A DNA stretch of 64,000 nucleotides. Origin: Mytilus trossulus (taxonomy: Eukaryota > Mollusca > Bivalvia > Mytilida > Mytilidae). The stretch lies in NCBI RefSeq assembly GCF_036588685.1, contig NC_086378.1, positions 77,455,127 through 77,519,126 on the forward strand. Reading direction: 5' to 3'. Position 1 is the first letter of the stretch. Each line of letters starts with the position of its first letter. Below the pieces are notes generated by a model that was given only the letters and a program-made list of their open reading frames with translations, was not told the origin of the DNA and ran no database searches. A program made the position numbers and the translations under genes. Positions 1 through 11,810 of the stretch are shown piece by piece.

Positions 1-650
1 TGATGATGTGTAAAGTTTAACCATGTTCTTATTTTTATTGGAAGTTTAATAAATAATGGTATCTATAATGTATGAACAATTCAATATATGCATATTATTG
101 TAGTTATTACACAGTTATTCATTGTAAATTTTGTTATTAGTTTTTTTTAGTTAAGGAAGCTGGCTTATCATGTTTTGGATTGTTTGTCAGATTTTCGAAA
201 TCCTCTAGTTTTATCCTTTTGAATTCCTTAAAAAAACTTGCCCAGTGACCCCCATTTTTCTTTTTAAAATCTTTTCCATGTTTAATGATAAGCCATCTGT
301 AAAAGTCTTATAAAATTTTATTTACTTTTTAACAGTTTTTGAGAACTTCAACTTGTCAATGATAAAGTTACGAAAAGTCAAGAGAGAATATTTTCCTTCC
401 AAAATTTCAATGACTCATATATCGAAACAAAGCACGGTGACCTATATATCTTTTTTGCACTTTGGATTTCTTTATTAATTCCCTATCAATATAAACTAGC
501 TTTTTGAAAAGTTAATTACTTTTAAACTGAGAAGCGAACTCCCTTAAAGAATGTACTGATACAACTATGTTTACAATATGATTCAAACAAACATGTTAGT
601 TTAGGTGGCTTATCACATTTTCACTGAATTGTTTTCTTTATTTCTTGCAG
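1..650 (+). other. intron of the unrecognised gene whose last exon follows
   Basis: AT-rich sequence with no coding signal that I can support. It ends in a pyrimidine-rich tract followed by cag at 648-650, a good 3' splice site directly before the open reading frame. I therefore read it as the end of the last intron of a plus-strand gene whose earlier exons lie to the left of the window. Confidence 0.55.
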
Positions 651-1341
651 ATCAATTTTAACATCTTACAGACCCATTGCTAATATACCACCAGTTGTGT
701 TTCTGAAAGATGATGCTCGAACACAGGAAATTAAAATGAACAAAATGTTTGACGAAGCAGATTTTGGTCTCCATTCTGAACTGCCTGAGCCAGAAATCAC
801 TGATACAGAATCTAAAAACTATATAGAAAGTCATGATCATAGAACAGACGAACTACAAGAAATTAGAGAAAGATTTGATGTAGGGGATACCCCAGTTGTA
901 CATATGGAATCTAATAATACACAGGAAATCAAAGCTGAGATGGCAAAATGTCAAAATGAGACTCAATCTAATTATAGAACTGAGTTTGTTGACGGCATAC
1001 ATAATCAGTACAGAGATGATTTATATGGCTTAAACCATGCACTTTTGATGAAAAAAATAGAAGTTTCAAAACACAAATTGAAAAATAGACAACCATCAAA
1101 TGACCATGAGTTTAAATATTTCGTAAGGTCTAGATTTCAAACAACCAATGGATCAGATTCTACATCTGAAGATGGAAAGGAAAAGTCAACACAAGGAAAA
1201 GTTTTGAAAAAATGGAAAAAGAAATCTGATACAAAATATTCTGATTTTTTTGAAAAAAGTGAAAAGGACAAGGCTAATGATCAAAGTTACCAGGATTATG
1301 ATGTTGACTTTGAAGACTATAATTTCAAAAATAATAGATGA
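651..1341 (+). CDS. terminal coding exon of an unrecognised charged protein
   Basis: The open frame runs in from the acceptor at 650: one base completes a split codon, then about 229 codons follow to TGA at 1339-1341. No ATG sits near the acceptor, so this is an internal start of reading rather than a gene start. The protein is hydrophilic, rich in D, E, K, N and S, with no membrane segment and no motif that I recognise. The C terminus is acidic and aromatic (YQDYDVDFEDYNF), preceded by a lysine-rich stretch (KVLKKWKKKSD). AATAAA at 1361-1366, only 20 bases past the stop, and another near 1758 are candidate polyadenylation signals. The function is unknown and I do not guess one. Coding status rests on length, codon-like composition and the splice site. 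Confidence 0.7.
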
Positions 1342-1366
1342 TAAAAATAAAATTAGTTAAAATAAA

Positions 1367-2095
1367 AACTAAGCTGTATTTTTTGTAAAATCATTGATAT
1401 GATTGAAAAAAAGACATAGATTTCCATTGATAGTACATTTTGTAGTGAAGGTTCTGAACTTAACTTATATAATGATAAAAATCTTCCTTATTGGTCATAT
1501 CCAGTGGCAAATATTTCAAACTTATTCAGGCTGCAAACACATTAATTAACATATTAGTTACTAGAAACAGGGTCTGAAATTAAAATAATAATGATAAAGG
1601 ATATATTATTAGCTGTCACTGGCAAACAATACTTTTCTAAGGCATATTGGAAAAACTCAAATAGTTTGCCTGAAGTAAAATGACTTCATATGTGTGCTAG
1701 TTTATCATTGCTTTTGTTTATAAGTTATTATATTGGACAATTAAAAAATACATTTCACAATAAAGGGCTTTGTATAATTTTAGACTTTAATTAATCTTTA
1801 ATTAACCAGGGGTTTTCTTTTTTGTCTCTTTGGAGATTAATTCCATGCTGAATCTATAATGCAGACAACTTAAAGCAGGTGTTACCATACTTTTCTCATC
1901 AGTAACATTATTGTCGATGGATAAAAATTTCTATAGTAAAATGGTACGTCATCTATATGGTTAAAGAGGAAGGAGAGCTCGGCAACACTATACACAAAAG
2001 AAAAATAAGTCCACAAAACATGATACAAAAAAATAATAATTAAACAACAGAACACAACCCAAAAAAGTGATGAACTGAGCAGATCCAGCTCAAAT
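1367..2095. other. AT-rich stretch without recognisable gene
   Basis: Probably 3' UTR or intergenic sequence after the first exon. I see AATAAA-like motifs but no splice-flanked coding segment and no clear repeat until the satellite begins near 2096. Confidence 0.5.
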
Positions 2096-4290
2096 GATGG
2101 CACCTGTTATATTGCTCATAACCAGTCACATTTTTCCAACTGTATAGACATGTCATTCACATAGAAAGGGGTCAGTATAGCCTCACTAGTGGCACCTGTT
2201 GTGGTTCACATAACAAGTAACATCTGGTCAAATTCATAGAAGGTCATTCACATAGAAAGGGGTCAGGATAGCTTCACTAGTGGCATCTGTTGTGGTTCAC
2301 ATAACAAGTAACATCTGGTCAAATTCATAGAAGGTCATTCACATAGAAAGGGGTCAGGATAGCTTCACTAGTGGCATCTGTTGTGGTTCACATAACAAGT
2401 AACATCTGGTCAAATTCATAGAAGGTCATTCACATAGAAAGGAGTCAGTATGGCTTCACTAGTGGCACCTGTTGTGGTTCACATAACAAGTAACATCTGG
2501 TCAAATTCAAAGAAAGTCATTCACATAGAAAGGGGTCAGAATATCTCCACTAGTGGCACCTGTTGTGGTTCACATAACAAGTAACATCTGGTCAAATTCA
2601 AAGAAGGTGATTCACATAGAAAGGGGTCAGGATAGCTTCACTAGTGGCACCTGTTGTGGTTCACATAACAAGTAACATCTGGTCAAATTCATAGAAGGTC
2701 ATTCACATAGAAAGAGGTCAGGATAGCTTCACTAGTGGCATCTGTTGTGGTTCACATAACAAGTAACATCTGGTCAAATTCATAGAAGGTCATTCACATA
2801 GAAAGGGGTCAGGATAGCTTCACTAGTGGCACCTGTTGTGGTTCACATAACAAGTAACATCTGGTCAAATTCATAGAAGGTCATTCAAATAGAAAGGGGT
2901 CAGGGTAGTTTCACTAGTGGCACCTGTTGTGGTTCACATAACAAGTAACATCTGGTCAAATTCAAAGAAGGTGATTCACATAGAAAGGGGTCAGGATAGC
3001 TTCACTAGTGGCACCTGTTGTGGTTCACATAACAAGTAACATCTGGTCAAATTCATAGAAGGTGATTCACATAGAAAGGGGTCAGGATAGCTCCAATAGT
3101 GGCACCTGTTGTGGTTCACATAACAAGTAACATCTGGTCAAATTCAAAGAATGTCATTGACATAGAAAGGGGTCAGGATAGCTTCACTAGTGGCACCTGT
3201 TGTGGTTCACATAACAAGTAACATCTGGTCAAATTCAAAGAAAGTCATTCACATAGAAAGGGGTCAGGATAGCTCCACTAGTGGCACCTGCTGTGGTTCA
3301 CATACCAAGTAACATCTGGTCAAATTCAAAGGTGATTCACATAGAAAGGGATCAGAATAGGTCCACTAGTGGCACCTGTTGTGGTTCACATAACAAGTAA
3401 CATCTGGTCAAATTCAAAGAAGGTGATTCACATAAAAAGGGGTCAGGATAGCTCCACTAGTGGCATCTGTTGTGGTTCACACAACAAGTAACATCTGATC
3501 AAATTCAAAGAAGGTGATTCACATAGAAAGGGGTCAGGATAGCTTCATTAGTGGCATCTGTTGTGGTTCACATAACAAGTAACATCTGGTCAAATTCAAA
3601 GAAGGTGATTCACATAGAAAGGGGTCAGGATATATCCACTAGTGGCATCTGTTGTGGTACACATAACAAGTAACATCTGGTCAAATTCAAAGAAGGTGAT
3701 TCACATAGAAAGGGGTCAGGATAGCATCACTAGTGGCACCTGTTGTGGCTCTCATAACAAGTAACATCTGGTCAAGTTCATAGAAAGTCATTCACATAGA
3801 AAGGAGTCAGTATGGCTTCACTAGTGGCACCTGCTGTGGTTCACATAACAAGTAACATCTGGTCAAATTCATAGAAGGTCATTCACATAGAAAGGGGTCA
3901 GGATAGCTTCACTAGTGACACCTGTTGTGGCTCACATAACAAGTAACATCTGGTCAAATTCATAGAAGGTGATTCACATAGAAAGGGGTCAGAATAGCTT
4001 CACTAGTGGCACCTGTTGTGGCTCACATAACAAGTAACATCTGGTCAAATTCATAGAAGGTCATTCAAATAGAAAGGGGTCAGGGTAGTTTCACTAGTGG
4101 CACCTGTTGTGGTTCACATCACAAGTAACATCTGGTGAAATTCAAAGAAGGTCATTCACATAGAAAGGGTCAGGATAACTCCACTAGTGACACCTGTTGT
4201 GGTTCACATAACAAGTAACATCTGGTCAAATTCATAGAAGGTGATTCAAATAGAAAGGAAACCGATAGCTCCTTTGGTGGCACATATTCT
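2096..4290. repeat. 91-bp tandem satellite, about 24 units
   Basis: Successive starts of the segment GTGGCACCTGTTGTGG fall at 2189, 2280 and 2371, an exact 91-bp period that continues with few indels to about 4290. The first unit (about 2096-2188) and the last (from about 4190) are degenerate, as expected for array edges. Units differ by scattered substitutions (for example GGCACC/GGCATC and AAGGTCATT/AAGGTGATT). Variants are shared by several neighbouring units, which suggests block amplification. Each unit normally keeps ACTAGT and up to three GGTCA-type boxes. No unit-length open frame is conserved, so the array is non-coding. Confidence 0.95.
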
Positions 4291-4299
4291 GTTGGTCAT

Positions 4300-6125
4300 T
4301 AAAAGCACAAGAAATATATTAAGTCTGACATGCCATCTTGATCCTAACACCAACATCCTATTCAAAATTTTGAACATTAAACGAAGATGCATACCAAATG
4401 ATATAATTTTGACAAAAACTATACCTAAAACTGTAAGGACTTTACGCTATTGCATATTGAGATGATTAGATTTGACCAAAAGGTGCAGTTTACAACTGGT
4501 TTGGATTCTTTCTGTACCTTTTCATTTACTATTCCAGGGACTTTTCTATACCCCCTCCCTTATTTCCCAAAACGAGCACCCGGCCAATTCGGGAATACAA
4601 GTATTGGTTTGCTCAGACAAGCAGTCGCGAGATTTAAATTTCCTATCTTACAGCAGACAAAATCTTCATCACTTTATATATTATTCTGGATTTGGTCATA
4701 TAGGCACTGTTTTTATTTAATATTAAATATTATAATAAAAGGGTAAGTCATAGAAACCCTTTGACAACATATTGAAAAGTATAACTAGAGGATACCGTAT
4801 TTCTCAAATATACATACAATGATCTTATGAATTTTCTATGTGACTTGACGCATATATCGCTTTGGTAGTTCTTCACAGACTGTCATTCGTCCAATGGCAA
4901 CATGCTGAAAACCAAACGTGAACCATGTGGAATCATTTCGATTTCAGTTCCAGATATATGATGTCAAGCTATTTTAAAGCACATGTATAAAGTAAAACAT
5001 TATCCGTTGGATACTTTTTAATTTGTTTCTGAGTGACGACTGCATGTGACAGTGGACACCGAGTGCATCACAATTATCACCACCCCTTCTTCATGCAGTT
5101 TCGTTGAGCTGATAAACTGAAATGAATTTTTACTTATCTGAAAGGTATAAAATACATGGCTGCTTTACACTGACTAAATTTTGTTGTGGTTTGTAATGTT
5201 TCTCTTTAGTTCTCACAGAAAGCAATAAATATATAAAAAAATACACCTTTCAATTCTAATTTGGCAATCAATAGTAAACATATTACTATGTTTTTAGAAT
5301 ATATGACAGTGGCAGATATTTCATATTGTGTAGGACGAAAACAAAAGCAATACATTAAGTTAATATGTAACGACATTTGGTGTGTCTGCACGTAAAACTG
5401 GATAAACCCATTATATTTGCATCTATATAGTATATGAAGTCCGGCTTCCTGTATCCTTTTTGGGAATTTTCTCATGTCTGCAAATCAGTTTCCGAATCAG
5501 TCAGTTTGGACTCCTTCAAAGTTGATGTTATATTTTGAATAGGTGCAGGAACGTAGCTTTACTTTACCACAAGTCACCTACAGACTACGTGCGAGATGTT
5601 GCCCGGCAAACGTTCTTTAATGCACAATGAACATTTTACAAGCTTTAACATCATCTAATGCCTATTGACTGTGGTTATGTATCTTTTCATAACGATCTTC
5701 AGTTGCTTTTAAACCGACTCTTAATAACGGTCTTGCCAATAAGGTGGATTACATTTATTTTAAAAATGGAATCCTTGTTTAACAATCGTAACAATCATTT
5801 TCCTTTTTGATAACGAAAGTTAATATTTTATCATATACAAGTGTATATTTATCTGTTTTTTATCCGCATGTGTCGTTAATGGGAAATATCATTTAAATGA
5901 ATTATGTGAAATGAATAATAGAGTCTTAGTAAATATCATTTAATAGTCTCTTTAAATTGATAGTTCAAGTATTCAAATAACTTTTTCAGTTAGAACGAAT
6001 AATTATTCCTTTTTAATACCACTTTTTGATTCCAGACAAATAATATTTATGTATATTTCTTTATGGATCGAATAGCTTCAGGTAAATTTTGCTTTATATT
6101 TTGAAAACACAAGAGTGCACACGCT
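4300..6125. other. gene-free AT-rich interval
   Basis: No splice-flanked open frame or recognised domain on either strand. Short open frames around 4450-4746 and on the minus strand at 5206-5475 have composition like their surroundings and match nothing I know. I see no inverted or tandem repeats of note here. Confidence 0.45.
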
Positions 6126-6128
6126 GAA

Positions 6129-7183
6129 ATGTCTCGCCTTCTTTACTAATCATTGACATTATGTTGATAGACCTAAATATAAAGCTTTATTACAACTGTC
6201 ACAAAAACTTAACATTAACCAAGAAAATGAAACATTAATCAATGAACCATGAAAATGAGGTCAAGGTCAGATGAACCATGCCAGGCAGACATGTACAGCT
6301 AACAATGTTCCATAAAACAAATAGAATTGACTTATTGCTTATAAATTAAGAAAAACAGACAAAAACACAAACACTTAACACTAAGCAATGGACCGTTAAA
6401 ATGAGGTCAAGGTCAAATAAAACCTGTGAAATAAACATATAGATCATAAAATATTTCCATACACCAAATATAGTTGTCCTAATGCATAAAGTATTAGCAA
6501 AATAGACCAAAACTCAAAAATTTAACTTTGACCACTGAACCATGAAAATGAGGTCAAGGTCAGATGACACCTGTCAGCTAGACATGTACACCTTACAATC
6601 ATTCCATACACCAAATATGGTAGACCTATTGCATATAGTATAAGAAAAACAGACCAAAACACAAAAACTTAACTATAACCACTGAACCATGAAAATGATG
6701 TCAAGGTCAGATGACACCTGCCAGTTGGACATGTACACCTTACAGTTCTTCCATACACCGAATATACTAGACCTATTGCTTATAGTATCTGAGATATGGA
6801 CTTGACCACCAAAACTTAACCTTGTTCACTGATCCATGAAATGAGGTCGAGGTCAAGTGAAAACTATCTGACAGGCATGAGGACCTTGCAAGGTACACAC
6901 ATACCAAATATAGTTATCCAATTACTTATAATAAGAGAGAATTTAAAAAATCTCAACTTTTTTTTCAAGTAGTCACTGAACCATGAAAATGAGGTCACGG
7001 ACATTGGACATGTGACTGACGGAAAGTTTGTAACATGAGGCATCAATATACAAAGTATGAAGCATCCAGGTCTTCCACCTTCTAAATTATAAAGCTTTTA
7101 AGAAGTGAGCTAACACCGCCGCCGCCGGATCACTATCCCTATGTCGAGCTTTCTGCAACAAAAGTTGCAGGCTCGACAATATA
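6129..7183 (+). mobile_element. pearl-like (probably Helitron-derived) element with a 147-bp tandem core
   Basis: The core segment CCATGAAAATGAGGTCAAGG recurs at 6247, 6393, 6540, 6687, 6834 and 6981, spacings of 146 and then 147 bp four times over. The left edge begins near GTCTCGCCTTC (6129). The right edge has a GC-rich run followed by a hairpin at 7143-7177: GTCGAGC pairs with GCTCGAC, then TGCAAC with GTTGCA around an AAAA loop. Tandem core units between unique flanks with a 3' hairpin is the layout of bivalve 'pearl' elements, thought to be non-autonomous Helitrons. There is no coding sequence. The exact ends are uncertain by tens of bases. Confidence 0.75.
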
Positions 7184-7634
7184 CTATAAAATTGCAGAAC
7201 TCAGTTAAATTTTGTTTTCAAATTTTTGAGATAGGACATTTTGCTAAGAATAAAACAAGAATTTGAAGTAGGATTTATTTGTTTGTTTGAAATGTTCAGA
7301 AAGGTAGATATGAATACTCTTTCGCTATAAGGAGTAAAACAAATAGCTTATAGACCAAGCTGGTCTGTTATTCACTTGCAAGTCAATAATACAAATTCTA
7401 TTAAAGCCTTTATTTTATCCATTAGCTTGATCATGGTTCCAACATATATGATTGTGAAAAGAGGAATGCTAGGATTGAAAAATGAAAGAAGGGAGCCATA
7501 AGAGACAGATTTTTTTGCTTTTGTTATGGAATTTATTAAAAATGGCAACCCTGCCTTTTTGCAACTTACATATTATTGTCTTGTTGTTAACGCATTTACT
7601 TGTATTTATTGTCATATTTATTTTTAATAGCTAA

Positions 7635-9469
7635 ATGGCCAATGGAAGCAGTTTAAGAATTTGGTTTCAGTATGGAGTTGTAATTCTAATGGTGTGCTCA
7701 GTTCTAGTATATTTATTAATTATTTCAACGTTAAACCAAAGCACAGGTATGCAATTGTATAAGATATGTTTGCCAAAAGTTATAGCACTTTTGGTTTTCT
7801 TTTTAATGGCATTTATTGCAGTTCATTTATTTATAAGATAAGAGTGATCATAAAAACATATTGCGCCTGGAAGCATCCAAACATTTACAATTTTGAAAAA
7901 TATGCAGCTGTGTGAAAAGAATTCAATCGATATGCTTCAAAGATCTTCAAAGATTATTTAGCGTTTAAACTAAATCTTAATGCAAGTTTTCTTTGAACAT
8001 ATTAACAGTATATATGCTGTTGCACATATGTATAACAAGAATGTGCCCATAGTACATGGATGCCCCAGACACACTATTATTTTCTAAAATGTTTGGTGAA
8101 CTGTGAAATGGGGAACACATCTCTAATTTGGCATTAAAATAAGACAGACCATATCACAAGGAACATGTGTACTAAGTTTCAAGTTAATAAGACTTCATCT
8201 TCATCAATTACTACACTGACCAACAAGTCAAACCTGAAGCGGGACAGACTGACGAACGCATGGACAGATGCACAGTCCAAATAACATAAAAACACAGTTT
8301 AACTTGGCAAGATTATATTACTGTTTTCGATGGAATGTCACATTATGTGAATTAAATTCTGGTTGCTCCATTTAGAGTTGGCCTATAGGGATAAAAAAAT
8401 GGGTTGATGTTTATGATTCTACAACTTGGTTGTTCTTAAGTTATTTTTTGTCTTTTCACAATAATTATTGTCAAGATTGGAATTACCTTCTGCTAAAAGT
8501 AAATGTTATAATAAGTATGCTTGGAGTCACTACAGTTTCTATGATTATATTATTTCAGGAATGGTACCAGAGGAACCAATCGTATATACTTTTCAAGATG
8601 TGGTATGGACAAGGAATTTTACTCTTTGTAATAAACAATATATAAAGACATTGAAATCCATGAATTATTTTCAGAAAGGAGCTATCCCGTTTTCATTTGG
8701 CAATTTAACAATTTATATATACAATCCACAAACAGATTTCGTTTCCAATGAAATCTATTCTAAAGATGTATACAAACCATGGGTTTTTAACACAATTTAC
8801 AAATATATTCAAAATGACCCTTCTGTTGGTGTTATAGACATTGGAGCAAAGTCTGGCATTTACTCTTTACCACTGGCTAGATTAGGGAGAAAAGTCATTG
8901 CCGTGGAAACAATCTACCATCACATCCAACATTTATGTGCATCTGTCATTGAACACAAACTAACCAATCAGATTTCTATTGTTTACAATGCACTTAGTAC
9001 CAATCACATGGATGTGCCACCTTCATTTCAAAGAAGAGAGTTTAAATTCGGCAGTGTGAAGCAAAGTAAAGAGAAGTCTGTAAAAGAAATGCATGTAAAA
9101 TCAAATAACTTTTCCAGTAAACCCAGAGAAACTGTCAAAACTGCTACATTGAACGATTTCCTCTCACTAGCAGAGGTACATGCAATGAAAAAAGTTTTTA
9201 TAATAATGAATGTTCAAAGTTTTGAACGAAGGATCATCGAAGGTTCCTATAGTTTTTTCACCACTAAAAATGTAATAGGAGTGTATATGCAATGGTATAG
9301 CCCTGGACACGATATACCAAGTGGATTGCTTCATACATTCAATAAATTGGGCTATGAACCATTTTACTGCAATAAAATTTTAAACTTCCAGAATCCCTGT
9401 GAAAAAATGAATGTTTATAAATTGGGATTTCAGTATGATGGAATTATCTGGTTGCCAAGGAAAAAGTGA
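7635..9469 (+). CDS. FkbM-family methyltransferase-domain protein, type II membrane anchor, two exons
   Basis: Exon 1 is 7635-7746 (ATG to CACAG|GTATGC) and exon 2 is 8559-9469 (TATTTCAG|GA to TGA). Exon 1 leaves one base and exon 2 supplies two, so the frame joins at a glycine codon and gives 340 aa. Residues about 14-32 form one hydrophobic segment after a short N-terminal tail, a signal anchor that suggests a Golgi/ER type II protein. At about residues 130-155 lies VIDIGAKSGIYSLPLARLG followed by RKVIAVE, which is the SAM-binding motif I and acidic motif II of the FkbM (Methyltransf_21) fold. Later cysteines (CNK, NPCEKM) could form disulfides in a lumenal domain. The substrate is unknown; animal members of this family are mostly uncharacterised. 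An open frame extends upstream of exon 2 to 8465, but it crosses the acceptor and lacks an ATG start. The substitution-like insert between the SAM motif and the C-terminal half (residues about 190-230, K/S-rich) is poorly conserved in type. Confidence 0.85.
7747..8558 (+). other. intron of the FkbM-domain gene, carrying a dispersed repeat
   Basis: Bounded by GTATGC and a pyrimidine-rich TTATTTCAG. It contains the 8040-8290 dispersed element described separately. Confidence 0.8.
8040..8290 (+). repeat. dispersed bivalve-type repeat (single core unit)
   Basis: Shares a run of recognisable blocks with 52285-52712: GTACATGGATGCCCCA-like start, a 'gaacatgtg-actaagtttcaagtt' block, 'cttcatcaa', and CCTGAAGCGGGACAGAC followed by CAGATGCACAG. 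The plus orientation is the same in both. This copy holds one core unit, whereas the other holds two in tandem. Non-coding; probably the same pearl/Helitron-like class as 6129-7183 but a different family. Confidence 0.7.
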
Positions 9470-9775
9470 GGCCAGATTTTAACTACTATATATGCATTCC
9501 TTTTCAGTGTTTTAACTCTGTTGATAATTTGTTTTAACCATAACATTGGGTATGAATTATTCATAGTTCTATTTTTATAGGAAGACATATTATCAAATAT
9601 AAAAATGTTTTCTTGTTGGAACTATTATTTTTAATCGTCAGCTGACTTTAGTCAAACCTTCTTAGGATATACGTTGCAAAAGATTGTCTGCAGTAACTTT
9701 ACTTAACAAACATAGTTTCTTTCATGAAAGTTTCTCTCATGAAGATGTATCTATATAAAAAAAATGGGTTTATAA

Positions 9776-9945
9776 AATTGAGAATGGAAATGGGGAATGT
9801 GTCAAAGAGACAACAATCCGACTAAATAAAAAAACAACAGCAGAAGGTCACCAACAGGTCTTCAATGTAGCGAGAAATTCCCACACCCGGAGGCGTCCTT
9901 CAGCTGGTTTATACATACATGTATATGTCAAATAAAAGACCGATA
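9776..9945 (+). repeat. dispersed SINE/MITE-like repeat, copy 1
   Basis: Contains GAATGGAAATGGGGAATGTG, CAAAGAGACAACAATCCGAC and ACAACAGCAGAAGGTCACC, then a block ending AGCTGGTTTATAC. The reverse complement of these blocks recurs at 13385-13528, with a partial copy at 15871-15960. It lies 300 bp past the stop of the FkbM-domain gene and could supply its polyadenylation signal (AATAAA near 9825). Confidence 0.75.
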
Positions 9946-10396
9946 TAAGTATAAGCTATTAAAAGGGGAAATAACTCAATAGAATTGGAATAACAAAATT
10001 GGAAATATGACCCTTTTCAATTAGTGGCTTGCATTGGCTCTTCATAAATTTTAGATGTAAACTACCTGAGACATTATGAATGAGGTCACAGCATGATTCT
10101 CTCTTCTACTTTATATCAAATTCAAGAGTTGAATAACCTCCTGTTCAGAATGTTAGATAGTTTTGCTATCCAGAAGATCTTTATGTGTATATGGAGTTTT
10201 ATCTATTTTCATTACAATCCATCAATTTATGTTCTAAGATCGGTTGCCCCTTCACCTAAGGTAATTAAATTATGTATTTTCCCTTGGATTTATTTGAAAT
10301 GAACTATCTTTGTTTATGTACTGTTTTATGTGCAGTTTCACTGAAATCCACAGGCCACCAATGAGTATTTAACAGAGCAAAACAAAGCATATATAT
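9946..10396. other. gene-free interval between repeat copies
   Basis: AT-rich, with no supported coding exon. A short plus open frame near 10093-10302 has no splice context or recognisable motif. Confidence 0.4.
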
Positions 10397-11328
10397 TAGT
10401 GTTGTCAACGGTTAACCAGTTAACCTGTCGAACGACCGAATACCGAAAACGATAACCGGTTAACCGGACATTGTTTTCAATTTTAATAGATTCTATATAA
10501 TTTGTATCGAAACAATTGAAAAGTTATGTTCTATTTACAAATTGTCGTCGCGGTAATTAATTTAACAAATCAATTGTCCAGTCTATTGATTGCCATTGTT
10601 AATCCGAAAAAAACCCATTAAATTAATTAGAAAATGTCGCTCGCTTGGAGCAAGAACTTAATGACACTTAATTAGTATACATGTTATTCTAACAGAAACT
10701 TTAAATCAGTAATACGATTAAATTTTACGATTCACTTCATTATTTTATTTTTTGATCTAATAGCGTGCAGACCTACTCCGAAATGTGCAACCTCCGTCAT
10801 GTAAGGCTTTGTTATACTTTAAATGAAATGCTTAACTCAAAACATTGAAAAATGAAAAGCAATGTAAATGTACTAAATGCATAATGATACTATTAGTACG
10901 AGTAACATGCTTAATCATTTCAAATTGAAACACTTCACATTAATTTCGGAGACAAGAGAACAGAGAAAATAATCGTTTTCAGACATATTCGCTTCTACGA
11001 GATCAAGATTTTTTTTTTTTTTTTTCAATCTGAAGTTGATACAAACTCAATAGTAGATACGTTGTAAAGTCAAACTTCGAAAGAAATCCTCACAGACTAG
11101 CCTTAAACTGCTTAAGGACAAACTTCAATCCCAAAAAGCGTAAATTTATGACTTGTATGCCATAGAAGGTTGTCACATTGACTCTCATACCACATCCTAT
11201 AGCTATGTGTAGGATACTAAAGATTTAAGGTTTTCAAACAACAACTTAAACTACCGGTTAACCGGTTAATCGGTCGAACGATTATCCGAGTAACCGGTTA
11301 GGCAATAGTGTACGTTTTGACAACACTA
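10397..11328. mobile_element. non-autonomous hAT-like DNA transposon, 932 bp
   Basis: The left end starts TAGTGTTGTCAA and the right end is its reverse complement (TTGACAACACTA at 11317-11328). Inside both ends are clusters of GGTTAACCGG-type palindromic boxes (10408-10470 and 11252-11300). Flanking 8-mers are atatatat on the left and gtatatat on the right, a 7/8 match consistent with an 8-bp hAT target duplication, although the AT-rich setting weakens this. The interior has no transposase reading frame, so the element is non-autonomous. Confidence 0.8.
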
Positions 11329-11566
11329 GTATATATAAATCTCAATAAACTCCAATCGTTTTTCATTATTTATGAAATATACATAATTATAAATTTCAAT
11401 GTTTAAAATTCCATATTAAGTATATCATTATCTGAAAAATTCTATATGTTAAATTAAAACAAATTCACATTGAAACATGAATTATTTGAATATATCCTAT
11501 ATTTGGATTAAATTTCCAAACAACTGTAAGTGAATAAAAATGTTTTATTTTCTTTTAAATAATAAA

Positions 11567-11572
11567 TTTATT
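11567..11572 (-). terminator. candidate CENP-T polyadenylation signal
   Basis: Forward TTTATT reads AATAAA on the minus strand, about 240 bases after the CENP-T stop codon at 11811-11813. It is the nearest canonical hexamer I see downstream; a second lies near 11543. Positions in AT-rich DNA can match by chance. Confidence 0.4.
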
Positions 11573-11810
11573 TCTTCTTATAATTTTGAAAGTTTTCAGG
11601 AAACAACAATTCTAAAATGTAATATGACAGTCCAATCAAATGTTACTTAAGCTCTACTGCATTTAGATCAGCTACCCATAGCATGCATTGGTTTTTCTCC
11701 AGGTATGTCCTTGATAAGCAAAAGCAAATCATTTGATTTAATCTTTAGGATCTATATTCTTCATTATCCATGTATGTCCTTGGTAGATATATAAATAAAA
11801 TATGTATTGT

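Noticed and set aside
2096..4290. Regular 91-bp repeats as a CRISPR array
   Set aside because: The whole unit is repeated, with no unique spacers, in a clearly eukaryotic setting; it is a satellite.
4450..4746. 98-codon plus-strand frame
   Set aside because: Two overlapping frames, no known motif, no conserved features; likely chance.
8468..8558. Treating the full 333-codon frame from 8468 as the FkbM-domain protein
   Set aside because: It has no ATG at its start, lacks the membrane anchor, and crosses a strong acceptor whose phase joins exon 1 exactly.
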